Below are positions 10,728-23,890 of a stretch of 64,000 bases of DNA, one piece after another. The DNA is taken from positions 4,193,322 to 4,257,321 of the forward strand of contig CP099842.1 in the NCBI GenBank assembly GCA_030062745.1, read 5' to 3'. The number at the start of each line of letters is the position of its first letter. Positions within the stretch are counted from its first letter, which is position 1. The notes below the pieces were generated by a model that was given only the letters and a program-made list of their open reading frames with translations, had not been told where the DNA came from and ran no database searches. The position numbers were made by a program, and so were the translations under genes. Source of the DNA: Capitulum mitella (Eukaryota > Arthropoda > Thecostraca > Pollicipedomorpha > Pollicipedidae).

Positions 10728-12221
10728 ACATGTTTCTTTGATAAAGCTTCGATGTTCCGAACCAACAGCTTGCCTTCCGAGGAAAAGCTGTGTGATAATG
10801 TACCTATATTATGTAACGTTTCGTTAGGTTAGTTTTGTTAAAATCTTCAGGCATAGGCACAGCGACACATAATACGAACAACGCAGTTCTAGTATACGGT
10901 CGCGTTGGATGAGAATCAGGGTAACTCAAAAACTAGGTAAGTCGGTCCCGGCTCTTAAACACAGAACAATGTGCGCCAAATTGTTACAATTAAGTCGATA
11001 ATTTAATAATAAGCAAAGATAAAATAATAACGGATAAAACTTAAAAAAACGAGAAAACACATTGGTACATTCAAGGACGTGACCTAGTGCGCCATTGGGA
11101 CCAAATGCGATCTGTGAAATGCAGAATAGTCTAAAAAATATTATCCTCCATCAGAGCAGCTATAAATAACGAAACGATTTCACTGATATTAAAACTATAT
11201 GCAACATCCGCTATATGAGATCGAAAAACGCTGGCGAAAATGTATTGCTATGGGAATCACGTCGTGCTCATGGCGACCTGGCATTACGTTTTTGTGTGTT
11301 GAATTTTGTACGTGGATGGCGTCACATTTGTTGCGCGCGTGGGAGGTGTAAATTGAAATTACAAGGTTGCTAGGCAACACCTTTGGCATGAAAGAAAGCA
11401 GCATGCTGGGAAACGCCCATTGGTCAGTAGAAAAAATAAGACTCGAGCGAGCGATAGGTGAACAAAGATCGAGCGAGCCGGAGGGAGTTGAGTCGTAAAC
11501 TCGGAGCGAGGAGTGCGTTACGAGCGCTAGTGTGGGAGGGCGCTGCGTTGTGAGTGCAGTGAGCGCGTAATCAGTTGGTGCTTTTTTCTCGCAAATACAT
11601 CTTAAACGTCGTTACATTCAGTTTTCAAATACCGTCATATCATCTCAGTATCACCGGAAACCATACGCTTAAATCTATTGCGTATGTTGGGTCAGCCTGC
11701 AGCAGCACGAAGGACAACGATGTGGAACTCTCGTTCGTCAGTCTCGTAGTTCTTTTCTTTTCTTTCGGAGTTTTCTTCAGTCCAGCGCTCTCTTCGGCGC
11801 CAACTCATGCACGTCGACAAGACGCAATGCCTGAAGGATCGGACTCGGGACTGGACAACTACCGCCGCCTTCGCCACCACCGCTGCCGCCGCCGGCAACG
11901 CTCGGCTGCCCGCCGGCCGGCTGGCAATATCAGTGCCAATTTCTGAGTGCCATGACTTTTTTCGGTTGTAGTCATCGGTGTCGTGTATTCTCAGTCATCG
12001 CCGCGCCACAGTGTGACATACTGCGCAGTGACCCGGCATCGAAGTGGTGATCGGCACACTGATCTGGCAATACTGCCTGAAGGTGGCTGGGTCACCAAGT
12101 AAGAGTTTTGAATACGTTTCAAGGACATTTGTTCTCACTTGTTTTGGACCTGATGAGATCCATTCTTTTGTTGTCGCACGAAGGAAATAGTCCTGCTCCG
12201 CATTCATTCACGTCTCCCAGT
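10728..12221. other. Spacer with a possible CpG-rich promoter/first exon near 11450-11946
   Basis: From about 11430 to 11570 the sequence is rich in cgagcg and gagcgag words. It is followed by a stretch whose plus-strand frame starting at ATG 11827 codes for a short Arg-rich peptide to 11946. A second frame, from ATG 11808, is also open with runs of Ala and Thr. Either could be the start of a gene that continues elsewhere, but no protein family is recognised and no TATA box or clear splice donor fixes it. Confidence 0.25.
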
Positions 12222-12260
12222 ATACAGGGTGATTAAAAGAAGTGTCACCCCTATGTTTTG
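12222..12260. repeat. Orphan mariner-like terminus
   Basis: The string tatacagggtgattaaaag resembles the inverted-repeat ends of Tc1/mariner elements, which begin with a flanking TA and CAGGGTG. I found no matching opposite end, so this would be a fragment. Confidence 0.3.
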
Positions 12261-13921
12261 CGTACATTATTACATTACCGGATTATTACATTATTACATT
12301 ACATTACTGGACGGTCGTAGCCATCTCATTCAGGTATTTTCAGAAACTCGTAGCAATGCTCGTTCAGACAAGCATGTCATTTACCGCAAATCCTAAATAA
12401 AGTTGCAAGAGGGTTTATAATAAACTGTGCTCATAAAAAGTGAAACGATGGACTTCGAATCGCATTTATAGAACGCATTTGATTTCAGCGTCTAGGTGAG
12501 AAGCAATTAACAAGAATTAAGTAAGTTTGATATATGCAAAATAAAAACGCGCAGTTCGACAAGATTTACTGTGCATCCTAAAATGGACCGAGCTGGAGAC
12601 AACCGCGTGCGGCCGAGGCCGCCGTCGCCGCGTCAGCGACCGGCATTTCTTCATTGCCGATTGGCGGCCGCTGTCGGTACCGCCACGATTGCCGCCCGCC
12701 GTGGCCGGCCGCTGTGCCTTGCCTGTGATGTGCATTCCTGGTGGCGAGACGCGTATCTGGTGTTGTCAGGTCTACCATATCCGCAAGGAGTATGATGTCA
12801 TGCTAGCGGTCTAACGTTGGTTGCCGCTGAAATGGAAATATATTGGCTCTGGATGCAATTAAATATATCTTGCGTACGATAAACATGTGGACTCCCAAAA
12901 TGCTCAAGGCTATTCCCTATTGCTTCGGGTGAAACACTTCCGGCGAAGCTGGGGTTTTTTCGCTGTGTCCTCCGGGCGGACACAGCGAACAAAAACAAAA
13001 ATGGCGATCGCCATCAGCGCAGGCCGGAGCCGCATTTAATGAACCTTTTTGACAACGCTGTCACAGTCCACTGCGTAACAAAACTGTGTAAAACCGAAAA
13101 CAGATAGATAGTGGGGTAGGGGCCGATGGGATACAACGGATATCATATCCGGCTGAATAGCCGGTTTTCATTATCCGGTATTCAATCGCATAGTTGGCAA
13201 CATCCGGCCGGGTAGACCGGGTAACATTTCTTTTGCCCCAGTCAGCTACGACCAGCGTCTGTTAGCAACGGCACCAAAACTATGCTTAGCAAGGACTAAT
13301 TTATTATCCATTCAATGCAACTTTACGCCTTGCACCCACAACTTAGTACGCCTGTCAGGAACCAACAGCTCAAAAGAACTAGAATATTGGGTAGCGCGGA
13401 AAGATCCCTCTAACATTCGGGCAATAGGTAAGCAATGTCTGCTTTGAAATTTTTCAGTGGTATGTCTTCGAATGGCGCTTGCCACTGCTTGGTGTCCCTT
13501 TAGCGTTATTCGTTTTATGACGTCGCTTCTTTATTCTTTTTCTTCATTTCTATGGCAATTATTATTCTCGCAGAAACAACCATATGGCCAACGACAAATG
13601 ATATTTGAGTTGGCGATCGACACAACAATCTGTATTCATCCGAAGAAAAGTGCACCAAGCTAATGTTTTGGTGGTAAACGGCAACTTTCAGTTTATTCAC
13701 CTTCATTTACTTTTCGCCTGAGTCTTGAGCCCCTTCGGAATGGAGGGCCAGTCATCAGCTGACCCGGAATTGCTTTGATCAAGCCTGACTGCATCCCTGG
13801 GATCAGACTAATATTTCAAAAGAATTTTAAAAAATGTTAAAAAAATAGTTGAGTTATTTGAATTTGAAGTTCTTTATAATTCAACATACTGTTGTGAATG
13901 GCACCTTCGGTAACGAAAATA
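12261..13921. other. Spacer, no gene recognised
   Basis: There is a short attacatt-type simple repeat at 12264-12306 and a GC-rich patch at 12600-12720. At 13140-13225 there are ccggctg/ccggttt words reminiscent of hAT subterminal repeats but with no complete ends. No coding sequence is supported. Confidence 0.4.
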
Positions 13922-14499
13922 TCAGATTTGCCTCCGGCTACTGTTGCGATTGTTACGCCTTGGTGCCAGAGTGTGACCATCGCATAGTAAGTGCGTGCCC
14001 GTCATGTCCATTTGTCGACTGATGACAGTGTCTTTATCTATAATACATACCGCTTCTCTTACTTTAAGTCTCCGCGTGTGCGTGCACTTGGCGAGTATCG
14101 TAGTATTTTCTACCATTACTGATCCTATGAGTCGTGCATCATGATTGAGCTGCACGTGTCGTTTAGGTGCATCATCCTGGATCGTGGTGCGTCGAGATAG
14201 GGAGGTTGTTGTGAGGCCAGTGTATGTCGAGTTATGTCGGCGCGCACAGCCACCGAATGGGCAATGAAATTCGCACACAATGTTGGTACCTTTTGGCACT
14301 GAGTTGTCTTTGATAAGCTGTTTTTCATAACTAAGCCTGACACTTCAGGACTTCTATAAGAGATAGCTAGCTTGATGCTATCCTGCGGTCTGGTTGGTAT
14401 GCAATTCCTCGAGATGATGCCATGGAGGGCCTTTCCGTCAGCCTCGTAGGAAGATGACATGTTTACTTTATTGCACAGCCTTTCCTCGGAAGGCAAGCC
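13922..14499 (-). pseudogene. Penelope-like element remnant, GIY-YIG endonuclease region
   Basis: Two overlapping minus-strand frames together show the C-terminal part of a Penelope-like retroelement. The upstream part (about 14440-14290) has a pattern typical of the linker after the reverse transcriptase, including SIKLAISYRS and SGLVMKNS. It is followed by a Cys-bearing EFHCPFGGC block, the GIY-YIG core YTGLTTTSLSRR, and a later LKVREAVCIIDKD block holding the usual catalytic glutamate. A frameshift splits the two, and the reverse transcriptase palm is missing. Confidence 0.7.
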
Positions 14500-14580
14500 G
14501 TTAGTGCGGAGTGTCAGAGAAGTGTCAAAGAATTATATTAATGCCGTATGCTGTATATGTGTTGTAATATTTAGTGAGTA

Positions 14581-14639
<59 letters not shown>

Positions 14640-17600
14640 AAATATGGAGTGACTTTTCACCAGGCGCCGAACCCAATGACACTGGAGGATCAATACTGTG
14701 CCGTGCAACTCCATGACACGGCCTGTCCGAGCCTGGCTGATCCTTTCGGTATCGGGCGAAAAACAGGTGCCCGTTCTGGGTTTCAAACCCAGTCTCTGCC
14801 AGACTGCTTAAACTTCTGACCCTGTCCACCATTGTTCCAACGAGATTCATCCAAATCTGCCATAGTTGGAATCGGGGGAGGAAAACGCTAATTTTCCACT
14901 CATCATTCACTGTGCAATGTCATACAAGGTTAATGTTAAAATTCTTGCACTATTTGGATACAAGATCACCAAAGCCAGTGTTACACGAGTTGCCTTCACC
15001 TCACAGAAGGAAACGTCACCTTACGGTTGCACTACCAACGATAGGTGAGTTCTCCGAATTCTAGGTGTTATCTCTTCAGTCACGGGACGGTTATGGTTGA
15101 GCCTGACCAGAGTCCTAGTCTGAGTCATGTCATGAATCTGAGCCTGAGTAGACTCAGGCCCAGATTACTCAGGACCCGGACTGGATCCAGTGCGATGCTT
15201 TTTTATTGCTGAGGCCGAGTCCAGTTCGACAAAGCCGTGAGTCCTCTCCATGTGTACCACAATCACTAGATCCCAAGTCCGGTCGGGCTGAAACCTATAG
15301 TGTGGTTAGAATGATGAGATAATGTAAAATCGATATGTGCATAGAAACAGGCGCTGGAACGAGCACACAGTGCAGAATACGCTGGAAGACTACAATTATG
15401 GCGTCCAAACTAACCTTCGAAGATTACTCACAGCCAGCATAAAACGACCTCCCACAGATCATCTTCGTGGATCCATTGCTAGATCCCAAATGTGTCGGGA
15501 TCACGCTTCGAAGGAATGCGACAAGAGTATTTTTGCTGACTTTATTAAAAGACATACATCGATGCAAATTCAAAGAATGACTACATTACATGCGTCCCAC
15601 TGCGAGATCACATTCGTGCTCCCGGAATGCTTCATATGTGGGAACAGTAACACGTAAGTAGCAAATGAGCACATATTAGTTAAGGTCAGATTTACGGTTG
15701 CAGTTCCCGCCGGAATGAGCTTTCACAGTGAATACGGAAACGGTGTGCAACTAGCACCTTCGTGGACCGCGATGCAATGCGTCGCGGACCGAACGCGGCT
15801 TTGTACTTAAGCTTCTGCACGAAGGAAATGGTTTTTTTCCGGCACCTGCATGGCGGTCTAGATTTTCAGAACACAGCCCTGGGGGAACGTCCCCATCGCC
15901 CGGTATCTCTCTGCGAACATACAGTTCAGCACTGAACGAGCGAGCAAGAAGGATCATCGCCAACTCAGGACCCTTTAAGCTGTAGCCGGGGATGCCCTCC
16001 ACCCAAATGGTGTACCCCTGGGCTCTCCCTTGAAGGTGTGGTTGCCATGCCGCGGTTCTGACGACTGTGGCAAATACTTTTCCTTCGAAATAGCCGAAAC
16101 CTGCTGTAGAGCAGTTTCTGAAATACAGACAAGGCCAGTTTTAATACACACGCTTTGGCAAACAACTCACAAGGGACATGCGACGTTGATGCTGCCTATA
16201 TCTTAGGCTTGTGGGAAAAATTATGCGTAGCGTCTAGGGTTTTGGGCTTTCTGCAGTGCTTATCGTATTGCATACCTGCTGAACGTAAGGGAATAACAGC
16301 ATTAGAACGTTCGAGCTTTTGCAGTTTGCTGATACGAGATGAACAGGCCGTGGAAACATGTGACAAAACTAAAAGTTGCACGTGCGCAGGAGTCCTTTGT
16401 CGTTAAGGATTAACCAATATAATTTTGCAAGAGCAATGATTCAGTACTCGGTTCCGACACTACAATGCGGAAATTTCACATCTCTATGCAGTATGAAGCA
16501 GGCAACGTAACATTTTGGTCTGTATCGCGTAATCATATTTGTGAAAGTGGAATGCAAGCTATGACGCCATTTCTCTCGACCAATACCGCTACGACATTTC
16601 CCCATGCACGATCGCGACAGATATGAATTCGTTCAGACATTGCGCTAACAAATCAGTGCGAGCAGCACTCGTACCAATGCATGGCGTAATATCAGGCTTT
16701 GAATGGCGGCTATTATCTCCTTCCAGAGCTGAGTGCTCTTAACTGTGCGATGTTTGTAAGATTTGGGGAGGAAGGGCGTTGAATTTTGAAACTGGCGGGC
16801 GATTATGAAGTACGACAATATAAGCTGTGACTACGTTTTTGACGGACCTACCAAACAGTTTAACTTTGAAGCCAAAACTCTGCAACGAAATTGCGGGCTA
16901 GAGAGCACACCCTGTTGAAAAAAACTAATTCAAATAGGGCGGAAGACCCACGTATTACCCCGTGAGTATCTAACAGATGATTTTGATATGGATTTATTTC
17001 TGCGATTTTTAATAGCCGCACACCGGTAATTCCAAGCGATCTGAATACAGTTATCCCAATATTGCACCATTAAAATAAGACGGAGTGAACGCCTCTGGTT
17101 GTGTAAATATGACCTATGAAAATTCTTATGAGAATCTGTAACAAAACCATTTTCCTAACCAAAAAATTATTTGGTTCTAAAGAAGTTTGAAGGAAAATTC
17201 TACAGGTCTTATAAAGATCTCCACCTGTAGGACGGTCCCACTGTTTAGCCCTTCAAGGCCGAATGCAACGCACTCATACAAAGACGTCTGGGGTGCCCAT
17301 TGGTGAGCTCGCTTTCAACAATGGGAGTGCTGCCCCAAGTGATATTCTTTCTCAGTAATGTGACTCGGTACTTCCCGTGAAAAAGTCATTGTAAGCGACA
17401 AACAATGCAGACTACCGTCCGGTGTTTCTTGGAATCGGTGTACGATGCCGCCAACTCTCATTGGTCTAGAGTTCCTCACACCACCGGTTTACGTCCCTTG
17501 TTTGATGACGTTACCGTCTCTCATTGGTTGACATCACGTCAATTTTGTACCTCCTGGACCAGATCGTTTCCGTTTGTAGGGAATATAATTACCGTCCCGC

Positions 17601-18359
17601 TCGTCAACATGGATGCCCTTGTGATTTTGAAGGCATAGTGGAAGGATCTCCGTATAGTTTGGGTGCCGGTATAGGTGTTTGGTGAGTGACTGAAGTGAAT
17701 AGAAGCTGGACTTACAAAGTTTTGTCTGTGATTTACTCGCGAGAAAGACTGACACGAGCAAGGTTGTCACTAGTTCAGCTATCACGCAGGCAGTTAGAAA
17801 TCCACTACAGGATTGTATACAGAATATGGGCACACAAAAGTGTAGAATAATGGTTCGTTTGTAGTTTCAGTATTAGACAAACGTGCAGTGCCCATTTTTT
17901 CCAGTCCATCGGAGTGAGTGCTATAAGTCATCTAAAGCTCGTTTTGGCTTTGGGCCCAGTCTTGACGAACAGCTATCAGGGCCTTTAGGACATCAAACAG
18001 CATTTCTTGGCTGCGCCCCCCTTTCTTCCTGACTTCTGAGCCATCGTCTAAAACATGCAGTGTTGGAACCGTTGGGTCGCGTAGTGTGTTACAACAAGAA
18101 ACTGCCAGGCGTTTGGGACGTACGTTTATCAAATCTTGCCTGGCAAACCTTTCATGGCCCAAGCAATCTTCTCCTTCCACGACGCCACGGCTGTCATGGC
18201 CTGTTCTTTGAAACCCGGTCGCCCACTCATTCTCCCCACGTCTTTCCAGAACTGAGAACGAGAAGCGAATTGTCGTTTCCACTCCACAACGGCCCTTACT
18301 AGTACATCTGAACCAAGCGTACTCATTGAATGAACAGGGTAAATATTTTTCATCGTCAT
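14500..18359. other. Spacer with a microsatellite; no recognised gene
   Basis: An (AT)n run lies at about 14581-14626. Short plus-strand frames end at gtgagt- or gtaagt-like donor strings at about 15043 and 15655, but no protein family is recognised and nothing confirms an exon. The string gggtttcaaaccc at about 14779 resembles a Pol III B box, but no tRNA or SINE could be folded. Two copies of ctctcattggt, which are inverted CCAAT boxes, lie 62 bases apart near 17455 and 17517 and may mark a promoter. The rest is featureless to me. Confidence 0.4.
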
Positions 18360-18660
18360 CTTGCTCGTGTTCGCGGGTTCACCGGAAACCGGGGCATTCA
18401 GCCGGGACACTCAACTGGGACAATGGGATCTGGGGAAAGTGGGGCATTCAGTCAAGTCAGTCTGCTGGAACCCGACACGGATCTGAGTTCAAAAACCTTA
18501 CTTCGGGTTCGACTTCGAGTCGCAGAGTCGTGAGTCTTAGTCAGGGGCGATTGTTTTTATCAGCTGATGAGTCCGAGTCCGGTTCAAAAGGGACATGTGT
18601 CCGGACTCGATTCCGGGTCCGACGGCCGTCGAACCCATGTCTGACTAGGACAAAAAAAAA
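18360..18660. repeat. Degenerate GAGTCCGAGTCCGG-type repeat region
   Basis: Short words such as gggcattcag, gagtccgagtccgg and gactcgattccgggtccg recur in both orientations. Related words occur at 15100-15260. The pattern suggests low-copy simple repeats or worn element ends. Confidence 0.35.
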
Positions 18661-18804
18661 ACACGATACAGTCTGGGACATCTAACTTGGTCATTTGGCC
18701 TGCGTCGGCCAGCCTGTGACATCAGAATTGGGACGGAGTGGCACATTCAGTCAGGATGACGATCGGGGCATAGGGCATTGGGAAAGAGTGGGATACGCAG
18801 TGGG

Positions 18805-19069
18805 CAGGCACGTAGCCAGGATTTTCATCGGGGGAGGCAAATGCCGAATTTCGTCATATACCGCTGGTATAGGACGAAGTCTACAGGAAAAACGGGAATT
18901 TTTTGTAAATGAACAAATTTTCAACCCGCAGAAATACATATAATGTTTGTCTTTGCAACATATATATGATCGCTATTCCGTATTCGTGCGAAATCTCTAT
19001 ATACCTGATGTGGACCGCTTGGCTCAGGGGGGCATGGCCCCCGTGGCCCTCCCCTTGACTACGTCCCTG
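18805..19069. mobile_element. hAT-type MITE (CAGGSACGTAG termini)
   Basis: The left end reads CAGGCACGTAGCCAGG and the inverted right end reads CAGGGACGTAGTCAAGG. The flanks are gcagtggg (18797-18804) and acagtggg (19070-19077), an 8-bp target duplication with one mismatch. The 265-bp interior has no coding capacity. Ends and duplication length fit the hAT superfamily. Confidence 0.75.
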
Positions 19070-19077
19070 ACAGTGGG

Positions 19078-20679
19078 CCATATTGCCATTTGAAAAACTG
19101 GGTTTTGTAAAACGGTGGAATGATACTTGTGTGCGTTCACATTGCGGTTAATAAAACACTTCGCAAAAGGTTCAGCTTATGCCATGTAAAAATCCCACTT
19201 TAAATTACCATGTGTTCAGCTGTGAAGACGATCTTAACCTCCCTGATATGTTGAGTATCGTGTCGATGAATTGACAATATATGATGACAATATATAATAT
19301 ATATTGTCTTGGCAATATATGATGGAGTATTGACTGTTTATAGTCAGTAGTCAAAGATAAGCTATTATTTGCGTGTTTTGAGTTGCAAAAAGCATATATT
19401 TTAATTTGCAGAGGAGCCCTTGAAAATCGACAGAACACATCGCAGAAAACAGATCGTCATTCTTATATGGGAATATTTGCATGGTTATTCTCGGACTTCA
19501 TGACTCCTGCAGTCATTTTTCCGTGGGCCAGTTCACCCTGATGATGCTCACCCAGGCAAGCCACCGCTGCTCTCGCACCAGGAGACGGCCTATGAGGCGA
19601 AGGTGACTTTCATGCATCTTGTCTCTGGCCACGGACGAGGAAGTACTCAGCCTACATAGGGGTAGACGTAAGCCTCGTGGTCTGGTCGGGTAGCTTCCGG
19701 AGTGAGGACAAGTTTACTGCTCCAGTTGTGGTCCAAGAGGATGAGGCCCCGGAGCTTGGAGAACCATCTTGATGAGGCTGGCCTTGCACCTGTTCTTGAT
19801 CTTGACCATAGAATGGTATGGTCCTGGGCGTCGTCCTCTTCCGTCCTCCCTCGCACATCCTCACATCCGGAATTCTCTCTTCAGGCAACTTCCTCTCCGT
19901 CCGGTCCTCGCTGTAGAGCAGGGCATGGAGCGGATCCAGCCAGCTGCATTGGACTCCAGGTGTGTGAATACCAGGTAACCACTACCTTATTCTGCAGTGG
20001 TATGATCTTCAGCTGGTCCAGGCAGATATGGACGCCCTGCGGCCAGTGATTTTTCATCTTGTCGCCGAACCAAGTGGGATGATAGATGGCGATATGTGCT
20101 TGCGGATTGTTTCTGGGCTCCTAACTTTTTACGACCGCAATCAAGCGAAGTCGTACCCATATCCGGAGGAAGCGGCTGGCGATGGTCAGCCATCTGCTGT
20201 TGTTCACCGGACCGATTTCCAGGTTGGCAGGTCGGACAGGTTGGTTGCAGATCCGGGTCGCTATTACCAGGTCGTGCCCGTATTTCTGGTAGGTGGAGAG
20301 TTCATTATTCTCCTTCGTCAGTTTCAGCAAGCTCGGACCAGTGGTGGTGTTGAGGAGGGTGTTCGTGATGACCATGACATGAAAATTCTGGGCGTACGAG
20401 GGTTCCCGAGGGTTTACGCCTGTCCTTATCAAGGTTGAGAGCTTCTTCGTACTTCCTCGCCCCCACCTCCCGCCCCCCGCGTCGTCCGCTGTCCTTGCAG
20501 TAGGACCTTTTTCCTGTTCCGGTTGTTGTACATTTCGCCTGTCCTTTTCCAGATACCCGCCTGTCCACAATATGCGTGTACTGTCGAAAAACGGCAATGG
20601 ACCCTGGTTTGCTCACTCGAAGAGCCGGCTCAGAGGTGTCATAGGGTTTATCCATATGTGCAGCGGGGAAAAACACGGG
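19078..20679. other. Spacer, no gene recognised
   Basis: A nearly palindromic AT-rich stretch lies at about 19269-19323 (gacaatatat words in both orientations). Frames of 70-158 codons are open on both strands between 19650 and 20690, but none shows a domain I recognise. They overlap each other antisense, so they are not annotated. The 158-codon minus-strand frame (20121-20597) is the longest and could be a worn retroelement. Confidence 0.35.
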
Positions 20680-21130
20680 AGAGAATGACATTGACGCGGT
20701 TTGCAGCTAAAAGACATAGTAATGTTGGTTATCAAACCAGCACTGCTGCTCATAAGACTTTTGACGCAGCCATACAGAAGCGTCCGGTTCTCAGTCGGCG
20801 ACTGAATGTGCAACACAAAACGTCAGCATCCCGGACAGCTGGACTCGAACAGAAAAGCCGGGGTGGAATGGATCAGAGGGTTCAAAAAGAGGCACCATCT
20901 CAGCAGCCGAACACCAGAAGCTTCGTCTCTTGCCAGACCCTGGAAATTGAAGAGTCTGGGGTCCCTGCTGCTAAATCGAACCAACCAGGAGGTGGGAGGT
21001 CGGAAAAGAGTACTTACTGTTGTCAAAGTAGAGTTTCTTTCGCTTCATGCCCACTTTATCCTTCATGCTCAACTTTCTCCACTAGGTGGCTCAGTCTGTC
21101 CCACCCATGGGGGAGGTTGAGCCGGGTGTA
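20680..21130 (+). pseudogene. pogo/Tigger-like transposase remnant
   Basis: The plus-strand frame around 20870-20960 reads EWIRGFKKRHHLSSRTPEAS followed by SLAR. This is the CENP-B/pogo DNA-binding helix-turn-helix signature, normally WxxGFxxRHxxLSxRxPEATSLAR. Upstream sequence in another frame reads like the preceding N-terminal DNA-binding part, and shortly downstream a LTVVK string may match the start of the catalytic domain. Frameshifts separate the pieces, and no DDE core is complete. An 8-bp-flanked hAT-like element follows at 21363. Confidence 0.55.
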
Positions 21131-21930
21131 ACTGAGTTTTTCGCGCCATTTCCCAGTACAGGCATGCATGTTACGCGAAAAGTTTCAGTGCCCTGACATG
21201 CGCAAATGACGGAACTGTTGGTACAAAGGCCAAAACATCGTTTTCGTGACTGTTACTACTCATAATGTCGCCGATGCAAAAAGTTGGTCATCTTACCCCG
21301 CTGTCCGCCTACACACAAGACAAAGCAATAAGAGTTTTACCAAGATAGTCTAGAGGCTGAACTAGGGATGCACCGGATATCCGGCCCGGCCGGATATCCA
21401 GCCGGATATTAGAGATTATCCGGTATCCTGGTGTCCGGCCGGATATTTTTGTGATCCGGCCGGATACTGCCGGATATTTAACCTCCCGGTGTACAATCAA
21501 GACGTTGCTGTAATGTCTGCGTCCAAAACCGTTCCAGGGGAAACGTGGCTTGTTCTATTACATTGTCGATGTAACTGGCAGTTCCAAGTCGGTCTGGAGA
21601 CCTTGGAACCAATTTTTTTCTGTATTGGTCCGGGAGGGTTCGAACATATCTTTGCAAGAATGGGACTCAAGTTCAAAACTGTGAAACAATAGCCAGCATG
21701 CGGTCAGCAGCCCATCTTATGATTTCCTTTTTTCGAAATATTTCTTATCTTTCTCAAATTCTAACACAAACGCATTAAGGAAAAATATAAATTGTGGGCA
21801 CTGGAAAATGAGACAGTATTTAAAGTCATACCGTAAGTGCATTTATTACTGTATGAACATTAAACTTTGCAGAAATGTAGCGATAACCGTTGCGGTCAGT
21901 TCTTGCTTAATGGATCATCTCCATCACCTC

Positions 21931-22710
21931 TCATCTGTCGGCAACACGCACGCGCCTGGGTACGCGCACCAGCATTTTACGCGGTATCTCTAGGTCCAGA
22001 GCAGCGATCACCTGACTCATCCAGCGCTTTAGGGCGACTTTGGATGTTACGTACCAGTCTCCCTGATACATCCTCTGCTTAATGATGCCCCAGATGTCCT
22101 CAGTAGGACACACCTGGTGCACACAGGGGACTGCTGTCACGCACTACATACGGCACTCTGGCCTCTTCCAGCAACTTGAGCGTTTTCTTCGCATAATGAG
22201 CGCTGGCCAAGTCTGGCCAGATCAACATGTCCCTCTCGAAACAGTACTCATCCAAATATGGGATGAGCACATTTCCTACGCACTTCTCACGGTACACGTT
22301 ACCATCAACATTACCCATACCCGGCATGATAGCCGGCTTTGTCACACCCCTGAGAGAGATGGCGGGCCACACGAAAAGATTACGGGGAAACTTGCTCTCT
22401 GGCCTCAGTTGTACTTTTGCTGGACTTCTGCTGGACGTGCTCCAACAGAGTACCCAAGGTTTCCTGACATATACCTCTCGTGGTAGGTGAAGTAGCTTTC
22501 GTCGTCCATGGCAATGCCCCGTTCTTTCCGATTTCACGTGATCCGCGGGACAGTTTGCGGATGCGGGTCTTTTGGGCGACCTCTTGTTTTTGGGTGACCT
22601 GGGGTGACCTCTTGCTCTTTCGGTACCGAACCTTGTTTGCCACCAATACTTTTTGTCACGTACGTTCTGGAGATTCCAAACCTTCCAGCCGGAACGCATT
22701 ATGACACCCG
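21931..22710 (-). pseudogene. Tc1/mariner-family transposase, decayed
   Basis: Minus-strand frames contain AMDDESYFTYHE near 22505-22470 (first catalytic Asp). Then come FPRNLFVWPAISLRGVTKPA, GNVYREKC and WPDLASAHYAK near 22210 (second Asp), and finally PTEDIWGIIKQRMYQGDW near 22110 (third acidic position). This order is that of a complete DDE/D core, with roughly 37 residues between the last two acids if the frame break is ignored. A frameshift near 22130 and another in the N-terminal half disable it. The N-terminal helix-turn-helix region is worn or missing, and upstream sequence belongs to another repeat. Confidence 0.8.
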
Positions 22711-22739
22711 TTGTTTTTACAGCTCGAATCAGCTGTAGC

Positions 22740-23890
22740 TGTCTTTTAACACGCGCACTGGAATGGGGGTCTTTTTGTGCCCCCCACCTGCTCTTCTTGA
22801 ATATCTCGAGAACGCATCTGAGCTGGTTGCTGTTACTTTGTGACATTTATGGCAATTGAATAACTCGTCGAATGGCGCAGAAAAATTGGAAATCGGCTAG
22901 AAATTTTGAAGTTTCAAGCATTTGAAGTCAGGCAAACATCCCGAAAACGACGGTTGTCGCTGACAAATGGGAACTTTGTGAAAGAACTGGCGTTCTACTT
23001 AAGGCTGCTGTTTGAACACAGTCAGGCGATGTCATTCGGGCATAAGTGATGGACGTACCAAGGCCACAGCCAGGGTCAATAAGGGTTAAGGGCATCAAAG
23101 GTCGAGGTTTGTGACCTGATCCAGATTTGCTTTGCAAGATGTCACGTTGTATGAAATGTGCATTCGAAGGCCCTAATAAAAACACGTTTGCGCACACTGA
23201 TACGCGTACATATCCCAAGGTCAGTGAAGGTCAAGGTCGTTAAAAGCCAAGGTCAAATATCTTGTAACCTTGCTCAAATTTGTTCTTCGGCATATCGATT
23301 TGTATGAAATATGCATTCAAAGACCCTAATAAAGACACGTGTGCGCACATGCAGACGCATATATATATGCCAGAGTCATTTCAGGTGAAGGTCATCAAAG
23401 GTCAAGGGCAGGTTTTTGTGACCTGGTCCGGATTTGTTTTGCAATACATCGATTTGTGTAAAATACGCATTCAAAGATCCTTCTAAAACACGTTTGGCAT
23501 ATTGATACTGACATGTATATACATACATAGCTATACATACATACAGAAATATAAACGCTGGAAATGACCAGATGTACCCATGTTGGCTACCTTCACTGAA
23601 AATACGCCAAGATACATGTCGCGCCCTCATTTACTCTCAAACTGTCCCGTGTTGTTCGAAATCTGATCTGTAAAAGATGAAAAAATGACGTCACAGATCA
23701 TTGACCTGACATGACCTCGACCCAAAATCCCCAGTCAAGACGCCAAATGAATGGAAGTTATCGTATTCCACGTTCTAACGGCCCAACAAACACCCCGTTT
23801 CGTTCAGAAAGTTGTACGGAATGGCCTGTACAGGCCGGATAAAGTGTCCAAAGTTGACCTTTTCCACCCCATTTGGCCTTGAAGATATCG
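22740..23890 (-). repeat. AGGTCA-rich interspersed repeat, copy 1
   Basis: Homologous to the inverted sequence at about 24880-25955. Shared landmarks are acacgcgcactgga near the outer end, cttgaaNatctcgag, acggttgtcgctNacaaatgggaactt, and repeated gcattcaaagaccctaataa segments followed by ggtcaaggtca words. It has no long frame. It sits inside hAT-like element 1. Confidence 0.65.

Noticed and set aside
14770..14790. tRNA gene at gggtttcaaaccc
   Set aside because: Only a B-box-like string is present. No acceptor stem, anticodon arm or A box could be matched around it.
20121..20597. Minus-strand 158-codon frame as a host gene
   Set aside because: No domain, no splice signals that fit, and overlapping open frames on the other strand.
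19652..20691. Possible retroelement coding on both strands
   Set aside because: Frames up to 158 codons overlap antisense and none shows a protease, reverse transcriptase, RNase H or integrase motif that I can defend.
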